From Parcubacteria group bacterium (GTDB lineage Bacteria; Patescibacteriota; Minisyncoccia; UBA6257; JACRHW01), in contig JACRHX010000022.1 of the NCBI GenBank assembly GCA_016211955.1, forward strand, positions 1-16,426: a stretch of DNA of 16,426 bases, in the 5' to 3' direction. Below the pieces are notes generated by a model. The model saw nothing but the letters and a program-made list of their open reading frames with translations. It had not been told where the DNA came from and searched no databases. This document shows positions 1-6,183 of the stretch, piece after piece; the stretch's first letter is position 1; every line of letters begins with the position of its first letter. The position numbers and the translations under genes are program-made.

Positions 1-64
1 ATACACAAGGTTGCTGCGCAACGATATTTAGATATCATAAGAGAGATAATGTAATATATAATCT

Positions 65-745
65 ATGGAAAAACAACTCGTTAGGCTTCATTTGGGGTGT
101 GGTATGAATTATCTGGATGGGTATATCAACGTTGATCTTCCGCCCGATGAACAGACGGTGATGCATTCCAGGGCCGATATATATAAAGATATTCGTGAAC
201 TTGAGTATACAGACGGGTCAGTAGACGAAATTAGGAACCACCATCTGTTTGAGCATTTTACGCGACAGGAGGCTATCAAACTACTTTTGCAATGGAGAAG
301 GTGGTTAAAGCCGGGGGGGTTGCTTTTTATAGAAACGCCTGACTTTGAAAACGGGGTAAAGGCATTCGTAAGGGCGAAATTGAATGAGAAGTTTAAGATT
401 GCGAGGCATCTTTTTGGATCACAGGAGTCGGGTTGGGCGTTGCATAAAGATTTTTGGGGGGAGGAGAAGTTCCGGTTTGTATTAGGAAAACTTGGTTTTG
501 AAAAAATCGTATGTGATTCAAGAGTATTACATACAAGCAGGGATTTGCCTGATAGATTTTCACGGATTGCAAAAAAGATACTTCCAGGAAGGGTTGATGT
601 ACTACACAACATAATTGTTAAAGCTTTTAGGTCGCCTTATGTGATTGATGAAATGCGTGTCGCGCGAGAAATACTTAAAATGTCGCTTCTCGGCAAAGAA
701 GAGGAGATTTTGGAGGTATGGATGGACGAGTTCAAAAAGGTTTAG
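65..745 (+). CDS. Class I SAM-dependent methyltransferase of a surface-glycan locus
   Basis: This 226-residue protein is a small class I methyltransferase that probably methylates a sugar or glycan intermediate in the cytoplasm; the acceptor cannot be read from the sequence. The N-terminus carries the SAM-binding glycine loop LHLGCG (residues 8-13), followed by the INVDL strand that supplies the acidic ribose contact. A segment around 53-65 (VDEIRNHHLFEHF) matches the usual post-motif strand and helix, and LKPGG (81-85) is the classical Methyltransf_11-type turn. Length is normal for a stand-alone domain. The start at 65 gives the complete fold, but no clear Shine-Dalgarno lies upstream. Its end overlaps the following glycosyltransferase, so the two are probably translated together. 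The codons for LKPGG contain a run of seven G at 313-319. Family assignment is firm; substrate is unknown. Confidence 0.85.
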   Translation: MEKQLVRLHLGCGMNYLDGYINVDLPPDEQTVMHSRADIYKDIRELEYTDGSVDEIRNHHLFEHFTRQEAIKLLLQWRRWLKPGGLLFIETPDFENGVKAFVRAKLNEKFKIARHLFGSQESGWALHKDFWGEEKFRFVLGKLGFEKIVCDSRVLHTSRDLPDRFSRIAKKILPGRVDVLHNIIVKAFRSPYVIDEMRVAREILKMSLLGKEEEILEVWMDEFKKV

Positions 746-1506
746 TGTCGGTTATTATTCCGACCTACAACGTCGCTTTGTTTTTGAAAGAGGCGGTTGA
801 TTCAGCGTTACAGCAAACATATCGTCCTTTTGAAATTATTATTGTAGATGATGGGTCTAAGGATGGAACGTCGGAAATTGTAACATTATATGGGGATCGT
901 GTTCGCTATTTTGAGAAAAAGCACGAGGGGGTTTCTCTGGCACGGAACTTTGGTGTAACGCAGGCGTGTGGTGAGTTTATAGCATTCCTCGACGCAGATG
1001 ACGTGTGGGATAAACATAAACTCGAAAGACAGGTTTCACTTTTTTCTGATGAGAGTATCGGATTGGTGTATACAGACATGGAGTTCTTTGGCGAGACGTT
1101 TCGGTACAAATTGTTTTCAGAGATGGCCTGTGGGATGTGGGCAGGCCATGTTGTACCACAACTTCTTCGTAGTAACTTTATAGGGACGTCGTCTGTCATT
1201 GTGAAGCGTATTCTCTTTGAAGGTGTTGGTGGTTTTCCACACGGTGTTGCGATAGGGGAGGATTATAGAACGTGGCTCAAGATTGCTTTAAAGTCAAAGA
1301 TAGAGCCGATACGAGAATCTCTAGTGCGTTATAGGATTCATGGAAATCAAGCATCAAAAGACAGGAAAAAGAGTTATAAGGCACTCATTGATATCTATGC
1401 CACCCTTTTAAAAGACAGAGATTTTATTAAGTATCGGTTCATCATTTTTTTAAAATACATGGAATACAAAGTGAAATTATTTGTGTTAGAATTTCTGAAA
1501 CGCTAA
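718..1506 (+). CDS. Family 2 (GT-A) glycosyltransferase
   Basis: This is an inverting GT2 enzyme that likely adds one sugar from a nucleotide-sugar donor to a lipid-linked glycan at the inner face of the membrane. It shows the N-terminal signature VSVIIPTYN (residues 10-18), the nucleotide-binding strand IIVDDGSKDGT (41-51), the metal-binding DADD (92-95), and the GEDYRTWL segment (181-188), whose ED is the usual catalytic-base region, followed by YRIHGNQ (206-212). The length of 262 residues is typical. The ATG at 718 has a GGAGG immediately before it (712-716), too close to act well. GTG 745, overlapping the upstream TAG and preceded by AAGG, would begin the protein exactly at VSVIIPTYN, so the true start may be there. 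The gene ends at the first palindromic repeat. Donor and linkage are unknown. Confidence 0.9.
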   Translation: MDGRVQKGLVSVIIPTYNVALFLKEAVDSALQQTYRPFEIIIVDDGSKDGTSEIVTLYGDRVRYFEKKHEGVSLARNFGVTQACGEFIAFLDADDVWDKHKLERQVSLFSDESIGLVYTDMEFFGETFRYKLFSEMACGMWAGHVVPQLLRSNFIGTSSVIVKRILFEGVGGFPHGVAIGEDYRTWLKIALKSKIEPIRESLVRYRIHGNQASKDRKKSYKALIDIYATLLKDRDFIKYRFIIFLKYMEYKVKLFVLEFLKR

Positions 1507-1577
1507 TAGCTAACCGACTACCGTTTACAGCCCAATAATCCTGCAGCCAGTTGGCAGTAGTCTATTAGCGGTAAGCA
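1502..1577 (+). repeat. Intergenic palindromic repeat, copy R1
   Basis: An imperfect inverted repeat fills the junction between the GT2 and CgeB-like genes. The left arm starts AGCTAACCGACTACCG (1508-1523) and the right arm holds GTAGTC (1557-1562) and CGGTAAGC (1569-1576), complementary to GACTAC (1516-1521) and GCTAACCG (1509-1516) with one mismatch and a six-base bulge. It is a diverged member: the loop (with CTGCAG) differs from the other copies and the right arm lacks the TTTGC tail. The stop of the upstream gene lies within its first bases. The downstream ATG follows after 9 bases. Confidence 0.8.
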
Positions 1578-1586
1578 CATCAAACT

Positions 1587-2654
1587 ATGCGCATTCTTTA
1601 CATAGGCATGAAATACGATTATGGCGACCCTAAAAGAGGGTTTAGTTTTGAACACTATAATTTTTATGAATCACTTGTTGCGATGGATGATGGAAGACAT
1701 GAAATCATGTATTTCCCTTTTGATGAAATAATGAATGAGGTGGGAAGAGACGAGATGAATAGAAGGTTGTTGGATGTGGTGAAGCAAGAAAAACCCGTGT
1801 TGTGTTTTTTTTTCCTATTCACTGACGAGATTGAAGAGAGAACAATACAAACAATCACTGAAAAAAGCGGAGCGACGACATTTAACTGGTTTGCAGACGA
1901 CCATTGGCGATTCGATAATTTTTCAAAGTTTTATGCGCCTTATTTCCATTATGTTTCCACGACTGATTCTCTGGCGCCAGGGAAGTATAGAAAAATTGGA
2001 TATAAGAATGTCATTAAGTCACAGTGGGCGTGCAACGATCAGACATACAAACCCGTAGTAGATGCGATATTAAAGTACGATGTGACGTTTGTGGGGCAGC
2101 CCCATAGTGATCGAAAGATGGTTGCTGAAAAGATTAAGAGCGCGGGCATACATCTTCAGTGTTGGGGAAATGGATGGCCAGAGGGGAGGGCGAGTCAGGA
2201 GGAGATGATTCGTATTTTTTCAGAAAGTCGCATTAACCTTAACCTGACTAAGGGGTCGGGCGCGATTGATATAAAACAGATAGCAAAGATTTTTTTAAAT
2301 CGAAGGACAGATAATTCTTATGGCGTACAGAGCCCAACTATGTGGGTTAATAACGCAAAGTCGTTGTGGAACAAACGGCGCGAGCAAATAAAGGGGAGAA
2401 ATTTTGAAATACCAGGATGCGGAGGGTTTCTTTTAACAGCAGACGCAGATAATCTCGGAGATTATTATATTGATGGGAAAGAAATTGTAATTTTTAAAGG
2501 TGTACCGGATCTCATTGAAAAGGCGAGGTATTATCTTAAACACGAAGACGAACGAGCGAGGATTGCTGTGGCTGGCTATGAACGTACCGTTCGTGAACAT
2601 ACCTATAAAAAGAGGTTTCAGGAGTTACTCAGGGCGATGAAATTAAAAAGCTAA
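1587..2654 (+). CDS. CgeB-like glycosyltransferase (GT-B fold)
   Basis: A 355-residue protein resembling the CgeB / Glyco_trans_1_2 group, retaining-type GT-B enzymes common in bacterial surface-glycan loci. The N-terminal half starts MRILYIGMKYDYG, as expected for a first Rossmann domain, and includes the charged segment WFADDHWRFD (101-110), typical of these proteins. The second domain starts near YDVTFVGQPHSDR (164-176). The C-terminal donor-site region runs from FEIPGCGGFLLTADAD (273-288) through EIVIFKGVPDLIEKARYYL (299-317) to the HTYKKRF tail (338-344); in this family the G-G-F-L/YIDGKE-type stretch contacts the nucleotide sugar. The stop codon TAA is supplied by the first bases of repeat R2, and no Shine-Dalgarno is visible after repeat R1. 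A run of nine T (1805-1813) lies in the coding sequence. Family is confident; substrate is not known. Confidence 0.82.
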   Translation: MRILYIGMKYDYGDPKRGFSFEHYNFYESLVAMDDGRHEIMYFPFDEIMNEVGRDEMNRRLLDVVKQEKPVLCFFFLFTDEIEERTIQTITEKSGATTFNWFADDHWRFDNFSKFYAPYFHYVSTTDSLAPGKYRKIGYKNVIKSQWACNDQTYKPVVDAILKYDVTFVGQPHSDRKMVAEKIKSAGIHLQCWGNGWPEGRASQEEMIRIFSESRINLNLTKGSGAIDIKQIAKIFLNRRTDNSYGVQSPTMWVNNAKSLWNKRREQIKGRNFEIPGCGGFLLTADADNLGDYYIDGKEIVIFKGVPDLIEKARYYLKHEDERARIAVAGYERTVREHTYKKRFQELLRAMKLKS

Positions 2655-2725
2655 CCGCCAACAGACTACGGACTACAGCCCTTTGGGTACCGGTTGCGGT
2701 AAGCGGTAGTCGGTAAGCTGTTTGC
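2649..2725 (+). repeat. Intergenic palindromic repeat, copy R2
   Basis: A full copy of the palindromic family. AGCTAACCG (2649-2657) pairs with CGGTAAGCT (2711-2719) with one mismatch; the left arm has two GACTAC words (2664-2669 and 2671-2676) and the right arm a GTAGTC (2706-2711). The loop carries GGTACC. The TTTGC tail ends nine bases before the ATG of the four-helix bundle gene, and the upstream gene's TAA (2652-2654) lies inside the left arm. With flanking bases, 2644-2725 matches 4224-4305 at 81 of 82 positions. Confidence 0.9.
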
Positions 2726-2734
2726 AATAATTAT

Positions 2735-3097
2735 ATGTATTTTCGTTTTGAAAAACTGGAGATTTGGCAGGAAGCGAGGAAGTTTTCTTCGCAAATATAT
2801 TTAATAACTAAAAAATTTCCTTCTAATGAACAATTTGGACTGACAAGTCAATTGCGTCGAGCCGTTGTTTCCATTGCACTTAATATTGCAGAAGGAAGTG
2901 ATAAAAAATCAGATAAGGACTTCACCCGCTTTTTAAAAATAGCTATTGGTTCACTTGAAGAAGTAGTTACGGCACTCTATATTAGTAAGGATCAGGAATA
3001 TCTTTCGGAGAAAGATTTTAATGATTTTTATGAACAAAGCCACAAGCTTTGTGCGAAAATAAATGCTCTTATTAGAACGTTAAGCAGTGGTCGGTAG
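2735..3097 (+). CDS. Four-helix bundle protein (S23 / 23S rRNA intervening-sequence type)
   Basis: A 120-residue all-helical protein of the S23/IVP family, known from open reading frames inside 23S rRNA intervening sequences and related to the Avd accessory protein of diversity-generating retroelements. Visible family marks are FRFEKLEIWQEA (3-14), FPSNEQFGLTSQLRRA (28-43), SIALNIAEGS (46-55) and FTRFLKIAIGSLEEV (63-77). Members form pentameric, basic bundles and may bind nucleic acid; the biochemical role is not established. It is oddly placed between glycosyltransferases and is bracketed by repeat arms: copy R2 sits just upstream, and its last codons, ending LSSGR then TAG, are written in the half-repeat R3. 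No Shine-Dalgarno is seen. This arrangement suggests an IVS-like or mobile passenger rather than a glycan gene. Family call is firm. Confidence 0.93.
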   Translation: MYFRFEKLEIWQEARKFSSQIYLITKKFPSNEQFGLTSQLRRAVVSIALNIAEGSDKKSDKDFTRFLKIAIGSLEEVVTALYISKDQEYLSEKDFNDFYEQSHKLCAKINALIRTLSSGR

Positions 3098-3107
3098 TCT
3101 GTAAGCC
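3081..3107 (+). repeat. Half palindromic repeat (right arm only), copy R3
   Basis: Only the right-arm words are present: TAAGC, GGTAGTC and GTAAGC. The arm overlaps the 3' end of the four-helix bundle gene and provides its TAG stop (3095-3097). Bases 3084-3100 can pair with 2663-2679 of copy R2 (14 Watson-Crick pairs plus one G-T of 17), and GTAAGC (3101-3106) with GCTAAC (2650-2655), enclosing the whole gene. The next gene's ATG follows almost directly at 3110. Confidence 0.75.
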
Positions 3108-3109
3108 AT

Positions 3110-4222
3110 ATGCATATATTATTTACTGTAGAATTTTATGAGCCACGGAAGGGGGGTGCAGAAGAAGTTGTCCGCCAGTTGGCAGAACGTCTGGTTGGGC
3201 GTGGTCATGTCGTAACTGTGGCAACCTCGGTGGTTTCTGAACGTATAGAAAAAACAATTCATGGTGTTGTCATTCGTGAGTTTCAGCTCTCAGGAAATAG
3301 CGTGAAAGGCGTGAAGGGTACCGGGGAGGAACAAAAACGATACCAGGATTTTCTTATTTCCGGTGATTTTGATGTAATGGTAAATTATGCCGCACAAATT
3401 TGGTGTACGGATTTAGCCTTTCTTATTCTCGAGAGGATAAAAGCAAAAAAAGTTTTTATTCCATGCGGATATTCTCGACTTCGTTCGTCAGCTTATAAAA
3501 CATATTTTGATGCGCTTCCTGGATATTTGAAGCTATATGATACGTTGGTCTATATGTCTTCAAATTACCAGGATTATATTTTTGGTGAGCAGTATGGATG
3601 TGCAGATAAGGCGGTGGTAATTCCCAATGGAGCGGGTGAGGAATTTTTGCACGATTCTTTGGGTTTTAAAAAGAAGTATGGTATTACAACGCCTAAAATG
3701 GCAATCACTGTTGCAAACCACTATTTTGCAAAAGGGCATTTGTTCGTTATTAATGCATTTAAGAAAATGCGGCGAGATGATACGACGCTTGTAATTATAG
3801 GAGAGCGTCTGTCGAGTCGTTCGTGGTATAGTTGTTACCTGATGTGTAAGTTAAATACGTTCTTAAATCCACACATTAAGGTTTTACAGAATATTCCACG
3901 AGAATGGGTGGTATCGGCGTATCAGGAGGCGGATCTCTTTTTGTTTGGATCTCAGATTGAATGTGCACCGCTTGTGATGTATGAGGCCTTTGCGTCGAAG
4001 ACGCCATTTATTACCACCGAGGTTGGAAATATAAGAGATCATGAAGAGATGATTAAAATTGTGAAAACTTCACATGAGATGGCGCGAATCAGTAATTATC
4101 TTTTGGACAATGAAGCAGAGAGGAAGAGTGTTGCAGAAAAAGCACATCAATTGTGGCAGGCGTACCATACGTGGGAACGCATCGTCGAGCAATACGAAGA
4201 TATGGTATATAAATTAGTATAA
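3110..4222 (+). CDS. Family 4 (GT-B) glycosyltransferase
   Basis: A 370-residue retaining glycosyltransferase of the GT4 / glycosyl transferases group 1 type, expected to add a sugar to a lipid-linked glycan at the cytoplasmic membrane face. The acceptor domain opens with MHILFTVEFYEPRKGGAEE (1-19), with the glycine-rich GGAE turn, and RGHVVTVAT (31-39). The linker has the family-typical IPNGAGEEF (171-179). The donor domain shows ANHYFAKGH (202-210), with the phosphate-binding lysine, and the EX7E motif formed by E284 and E292 in ECAPLVMYEAFAS, followed by PFITTEVG. The length is usual. The ATG lies two bases after half-repeat R3 and has no Shine-Dalgarno. This gene and the four-helix bundle gene together are flanked by nearly identical repeats R2 and R4, so they may have moved as a block. 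Sugar specificity is unknown. Confidence 0.92.
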   Translation: MHILFTVEFYEPRKGGAEEVVRQLAERLVGRGHVVTVATSVVSERIEKTIHGVVIREFQLSGNSVKGVKGTGEEQKRYQDFLISGDFDVMVNYAAQIWCTDLAFLILERIKAKKVFIPCGYSRLRSSAYKTYFDALPGYLKLYDTLVYMSSNYQDYIFGEQYGCADKAVVIPNGAGEEFLHDSLGFKKKYGITTPKMAITVANHYFAKGHLFVINAFKKMRRDDTTLVIIGERLSSRSWYSCYLMCKLNTFLNPHIKVLQNIPREWVVSAYQEADLFLFGSQIECAPLVMYEAFASKTPFITTEVGNIRDHEEMIKIVKTSHEMARISNYLLDNEAERKSVAEKAHQLWQAYHTWERIVEQYEDMVYKLV

Positions 4223-4228
4223 ATAAAA

Positions 4229-4305
4229 AGCTAACCGCCAACAGACTACGGACTACAGCCCCTTGGGTACCGGTTGCGGTAAGCGGTAGTCGGTAAGCTG
4301 TTTGC
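4229..4305 (+). repeat. Intergenic palindromic repeat, copy R4
   Basis: A full palindromic copy, almost identical to R2: 4224-4305 against 2644-2725 differs at one base (4262). It begins a few bases after the GT4 stop (4220-4222), and its TTTGC tail ends six bases before the ATG of the next GT2 gene. Same arm layout: AGCTAACCG (4229-4237) against CGGTAAGCT (4291-4299). Confidence 0.9.
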
Positions 4306-4311
4306 TAGCAT

Positions 4312-5139
4312 ATGAATATTCCAAAAGTTTCTATTTTATTACCGACACACAACGGTGCGAAATGGATTGGAGGCGCAATAGAAAGTGTGCTTGGTCAGTC
4401 ATTTTCCGATTTTGAACTCATTGTGATCGATGATGCGTCAAAAGATACTGTTGCCGATATTATAAAAAAATACGTCACTAAGGATCAGCGCGTGGTGTAC
4501 ACGAAAAATGAAATAAATCTAGGTATTCAAAAAACCCTGAACAAAGGTTCGGGGCTTGCAAAGGGAATTTATATTGCACGCATCGATGACGACGATACGT
4601 GGTCAGAAAAAGATAAACTTACTATGCAGGTTGATTTTCTAGATACCAATATTGATTATGTTCTTGTGGGGACGGGAACAGTTGTTGTGAACGAAAAGGG
4701 AGAGGAATTATTTCGGTTTTTGTCTCCAGAAACCGATGGAGATGTTCGGAGGAAGATATTGTTTCGAAACTGTTTTACCCATTCAAGCGTGATGTTTCGA
4801 AAGAGAGAAGCGCTTGAGTTAGGTGGATATGGTGAAGATGAAGTCACGAGGCACGTGGAGGATTATGAGTTGTGGCTCCGACTGGGGTCGATAGGAAAAT
4901 TAGGGAATATTCAGTCCTATGCAGTACGTTTTACCATGCGGGAGGGGGCAATCAGTGCACGGCATAAAAAAACACAACTTATAAATTCAGTTTCCCTTAT
5001 AACAATGCACAAGAATTATTATCATTCCTACTTACCGGCTTTAGTATTCGCACATTGTCGTTGTTTTGGGTATTCAATTGTCACACAACTACCCCAATCT
5101 TTTCAGGGTATGATATTCGGAATGTATAAAAAATTGTAA
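4312..5139 (+). CDS. Family 2 (GT-A) glycosyltransferase
   Basis: A second GT2 enzyme of the locus, 275 residues. It has PKVSILLPTHNG (4-15), LIVIDDASKD (36-45), the metal-binding aspartates in IDDDD (91-95) and the catalytic-region HVEDYELWLRLG (181-192). The remainder (roughly 205-275) is more hydrophobic and may sit on the membrane or bind the lipid-linked acceptor. Length fits single-domain GT2 enzymes. Translation starts right after repeat R4 with no Shine-Dalgarno. It ends 26 bases from the converging epimerase gene, with no terminator hairpin between them, so the two transcripts may overlap. The sugar transferred cannot be told. Confidence 0.9.
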   Translation: MNIPKVSILLPTHNGAKWIGGAIESVLGQSFSDFELIVIDDASKDTVADIIKKYVTKDQRVVYTKNEINLGIQKTLNKGSGLAKGIYIARIDDDDTWSEKDKLTMQVDFLDTNIDYVLVGTGTVVVNEKGEELFRFLSPETDGDVRRKILFRNCFTHSSVMFRKREALELGGYGEDEVTRHVEDYELWLRLGSIGKLGNIQSYAVRFTMREGAISARHKKTQLINSVSLITMHKNYYHSYLPALVFAHCRCFGYSIVTQLPQSFQGMIFGMYKKL

Positions 5140-5165
5140 TATTATAGGTATGGCTTTTGATGGGC

Positions 5166-6095
5166 TCAGGCACTACCAGCATAAAGTAATTGGATGGTTT
5201 TTGTAATTCCGTTTTGAAGTTTTACTGTTGGTTTCCAACCGATGGTGTTGTTGGCTTTTTTTGCATCGAGTGCAATGCGGAGAACTTCACCATTGCGGTG
5301 GGGAAGGTAAGATGGAATTCCTTTGAATTTTGTTGCTTTCGCAACAGTGTTAAAGATTTTTTGATCTTCTGTTTCTTCTCCGCACCCGATGTTGATAGTT
5401 GTATCTTTACCCTTCGCTAGTGCTAAGGTATTTGCTCGCACAATATCTTCAACATAGACATAGTCGCGGGTTTTTTTACCATCACCAAAAATAGTTGGGG
5501 AGACATTTTTTTTCATAAGTGCTCCGAAGATTGCCACAACGCCTGCTTCACCTTTTGGATTTTGGCGTGGACCATAGACATTTGCATAACGAAAAATAAG
5601 ATAATCGAAGTTGTTATTATTGGCGTAGTATTTTATTGTTTTTTCCGCGAGGAGTTTTGAGAGACCATAGGGAGAGGATGGATTTGTTTTAGTTGTTTCT
5701 GGAACCGGTGCATTAAAGGGTCCTGTTCCATATATCGCACCACCCGTTGAAGCAAAGATAAATTTTTTGATGTTATATTCCCCACCAAGGAGGAGAAGGT
5801 TTGTTGTTCCCAATACATTGACTTCGAGAGTGGGAATTGGATTTTTAATAGACTCTGTTACCACTGCAATTGCTGCATGGTGGTTGATGATTCGTGGTTG
5901 TTCTTTTTTAAAGATTTTTCGTAGCGCCTCGAGGTCTCGTATGTCTGCTTTGTAAAACTTTGCTTCTTTGTTTACGTTTTTTCTAAAACCAGTTGCGAGA
6001 TTATCAATAACAGTTACTTTATGTCCTTTTTTGATATAGGCATCGACGATGTGACTTGCGATAAAACCGGCCCCACCCGTGACGAGTATATTCAT
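5166..6095 (-). CDS. Extended-SDR NAD-dependent nucleotide-sugar epimerase/dehydratase (GalE-like)
   Basis: A 309-residue extended short-chain dehydrogenase that probably interconverts UDP- or other nucleotide-activated sugars to feed the glycan pathway. The NAD loop TGGAGFIAS (6-14) has alanine where most family members have the third glycine (GxxGxxG to GxxGxxA). VIDNLATG (29-36) binds the adenosine ribose. The NHHAA strand (71-75), the STGG active-site strand (116-119) and Y143-xxx-K147 in YGLSKLLAEK complete the catalytic set. RYANVYGPRQ (169-178) and FGDGKKTRDYVYVEDIV (203-219) are the substrate-binding segments usual in UDP-sugar epimerases. It is the last gene of the minus-strand set and begins after repeat R5 with no Shine-Dalgarno. 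A UDP-glucose 4-epimerase, a UDP-glucuronate 4-epimerase or a dTDP-sugar enzyme are all possible. Confidence 0.9.
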   Translation of the reverse strand: MNILVTGGAGFIASHIVDAYIKKGHKVTVIDNLATGFRKNVNKEAKFYKADIRDLEALRKIFKKEQPRIINHHAAIAVVTESIKNPIPTLEVNVLGTTNLLLLGGEYNIKKFIFASTGGAIYGTGPFNAPVPETTKTNPSSPYGLSKLLAEKTIKYYANNNNFDYLIFRYANVYGPRQNPKGEAGVVAIFGALMKKNVSPTIFGDGKKTRDYVYVEDIVRANTLALAKGKDTTINIGCGEETEDQKIFNTVAKATKFKGIPSYLPHRNGEVLRIALDAKKANNTIGWKPTVKLQNGITKTIQLLYAGSA

Positions 6096-6101
6096 AAATT
6101 T

Positions 6102-6177
6102 GCAAATTGCTTACCGACTACGGACAACAGCTCGTTTTATTTTAGCGCCTGCTGTATCCAGTAGTCTGTTAGCGGTA
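6102..6177 (-). repeat. Intergenic palindromic repeat, copy R5 (minus orientation)
   Basis: On the minus strand the left arm has ACCGCTAACAGACTAC and the right arm GTAGTCGGTAAGC followed by AATTTGC, ending six bases before the epimerase ATG. The loop is diverged and AT-rich. The copy is inverted along with the genes, so its orientation relative to the downstream gene is the same as on the plus strand. Confidence 0.82.
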
Positions 6178-6183
6178 TGTTTT

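Noticed and set aside
10..22. Short hairpin GTTGC-TGC-GCAAC at the left edge
   Set aside because: A five-base stem with no T run; too short to call a terminator or a repeat.
57..62. TATAAT just before the methyltransferase start
   Set aside because: It would place the RNA start at or after the ATG at 65, and no -35 or extended TG is present; the region is simply A/T-rich.
109..612. A 167-codon minus-strand frame inside the methyltransferase
   Set aside because: The plus-strand product has clear SAM motifs; the antisense product has none.
1502..4305. CRISPR array
   Set aside because: Repeats are spaced by whole genes, vary in sequence, and there are no cas genes or regular spacers.
2649..4305. 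Repeats R2 and R4 as ends of an insertion sequence
   Set aside because: There is no transposase between them and no target-site duplication that I can identify; a cassette by recombination is a better reading.
5140..5165. Bidirectional terminator between the converging GT2 and epimerase genes
   Set aside because: Only 26 bases, with no stem of useful length and no T run.
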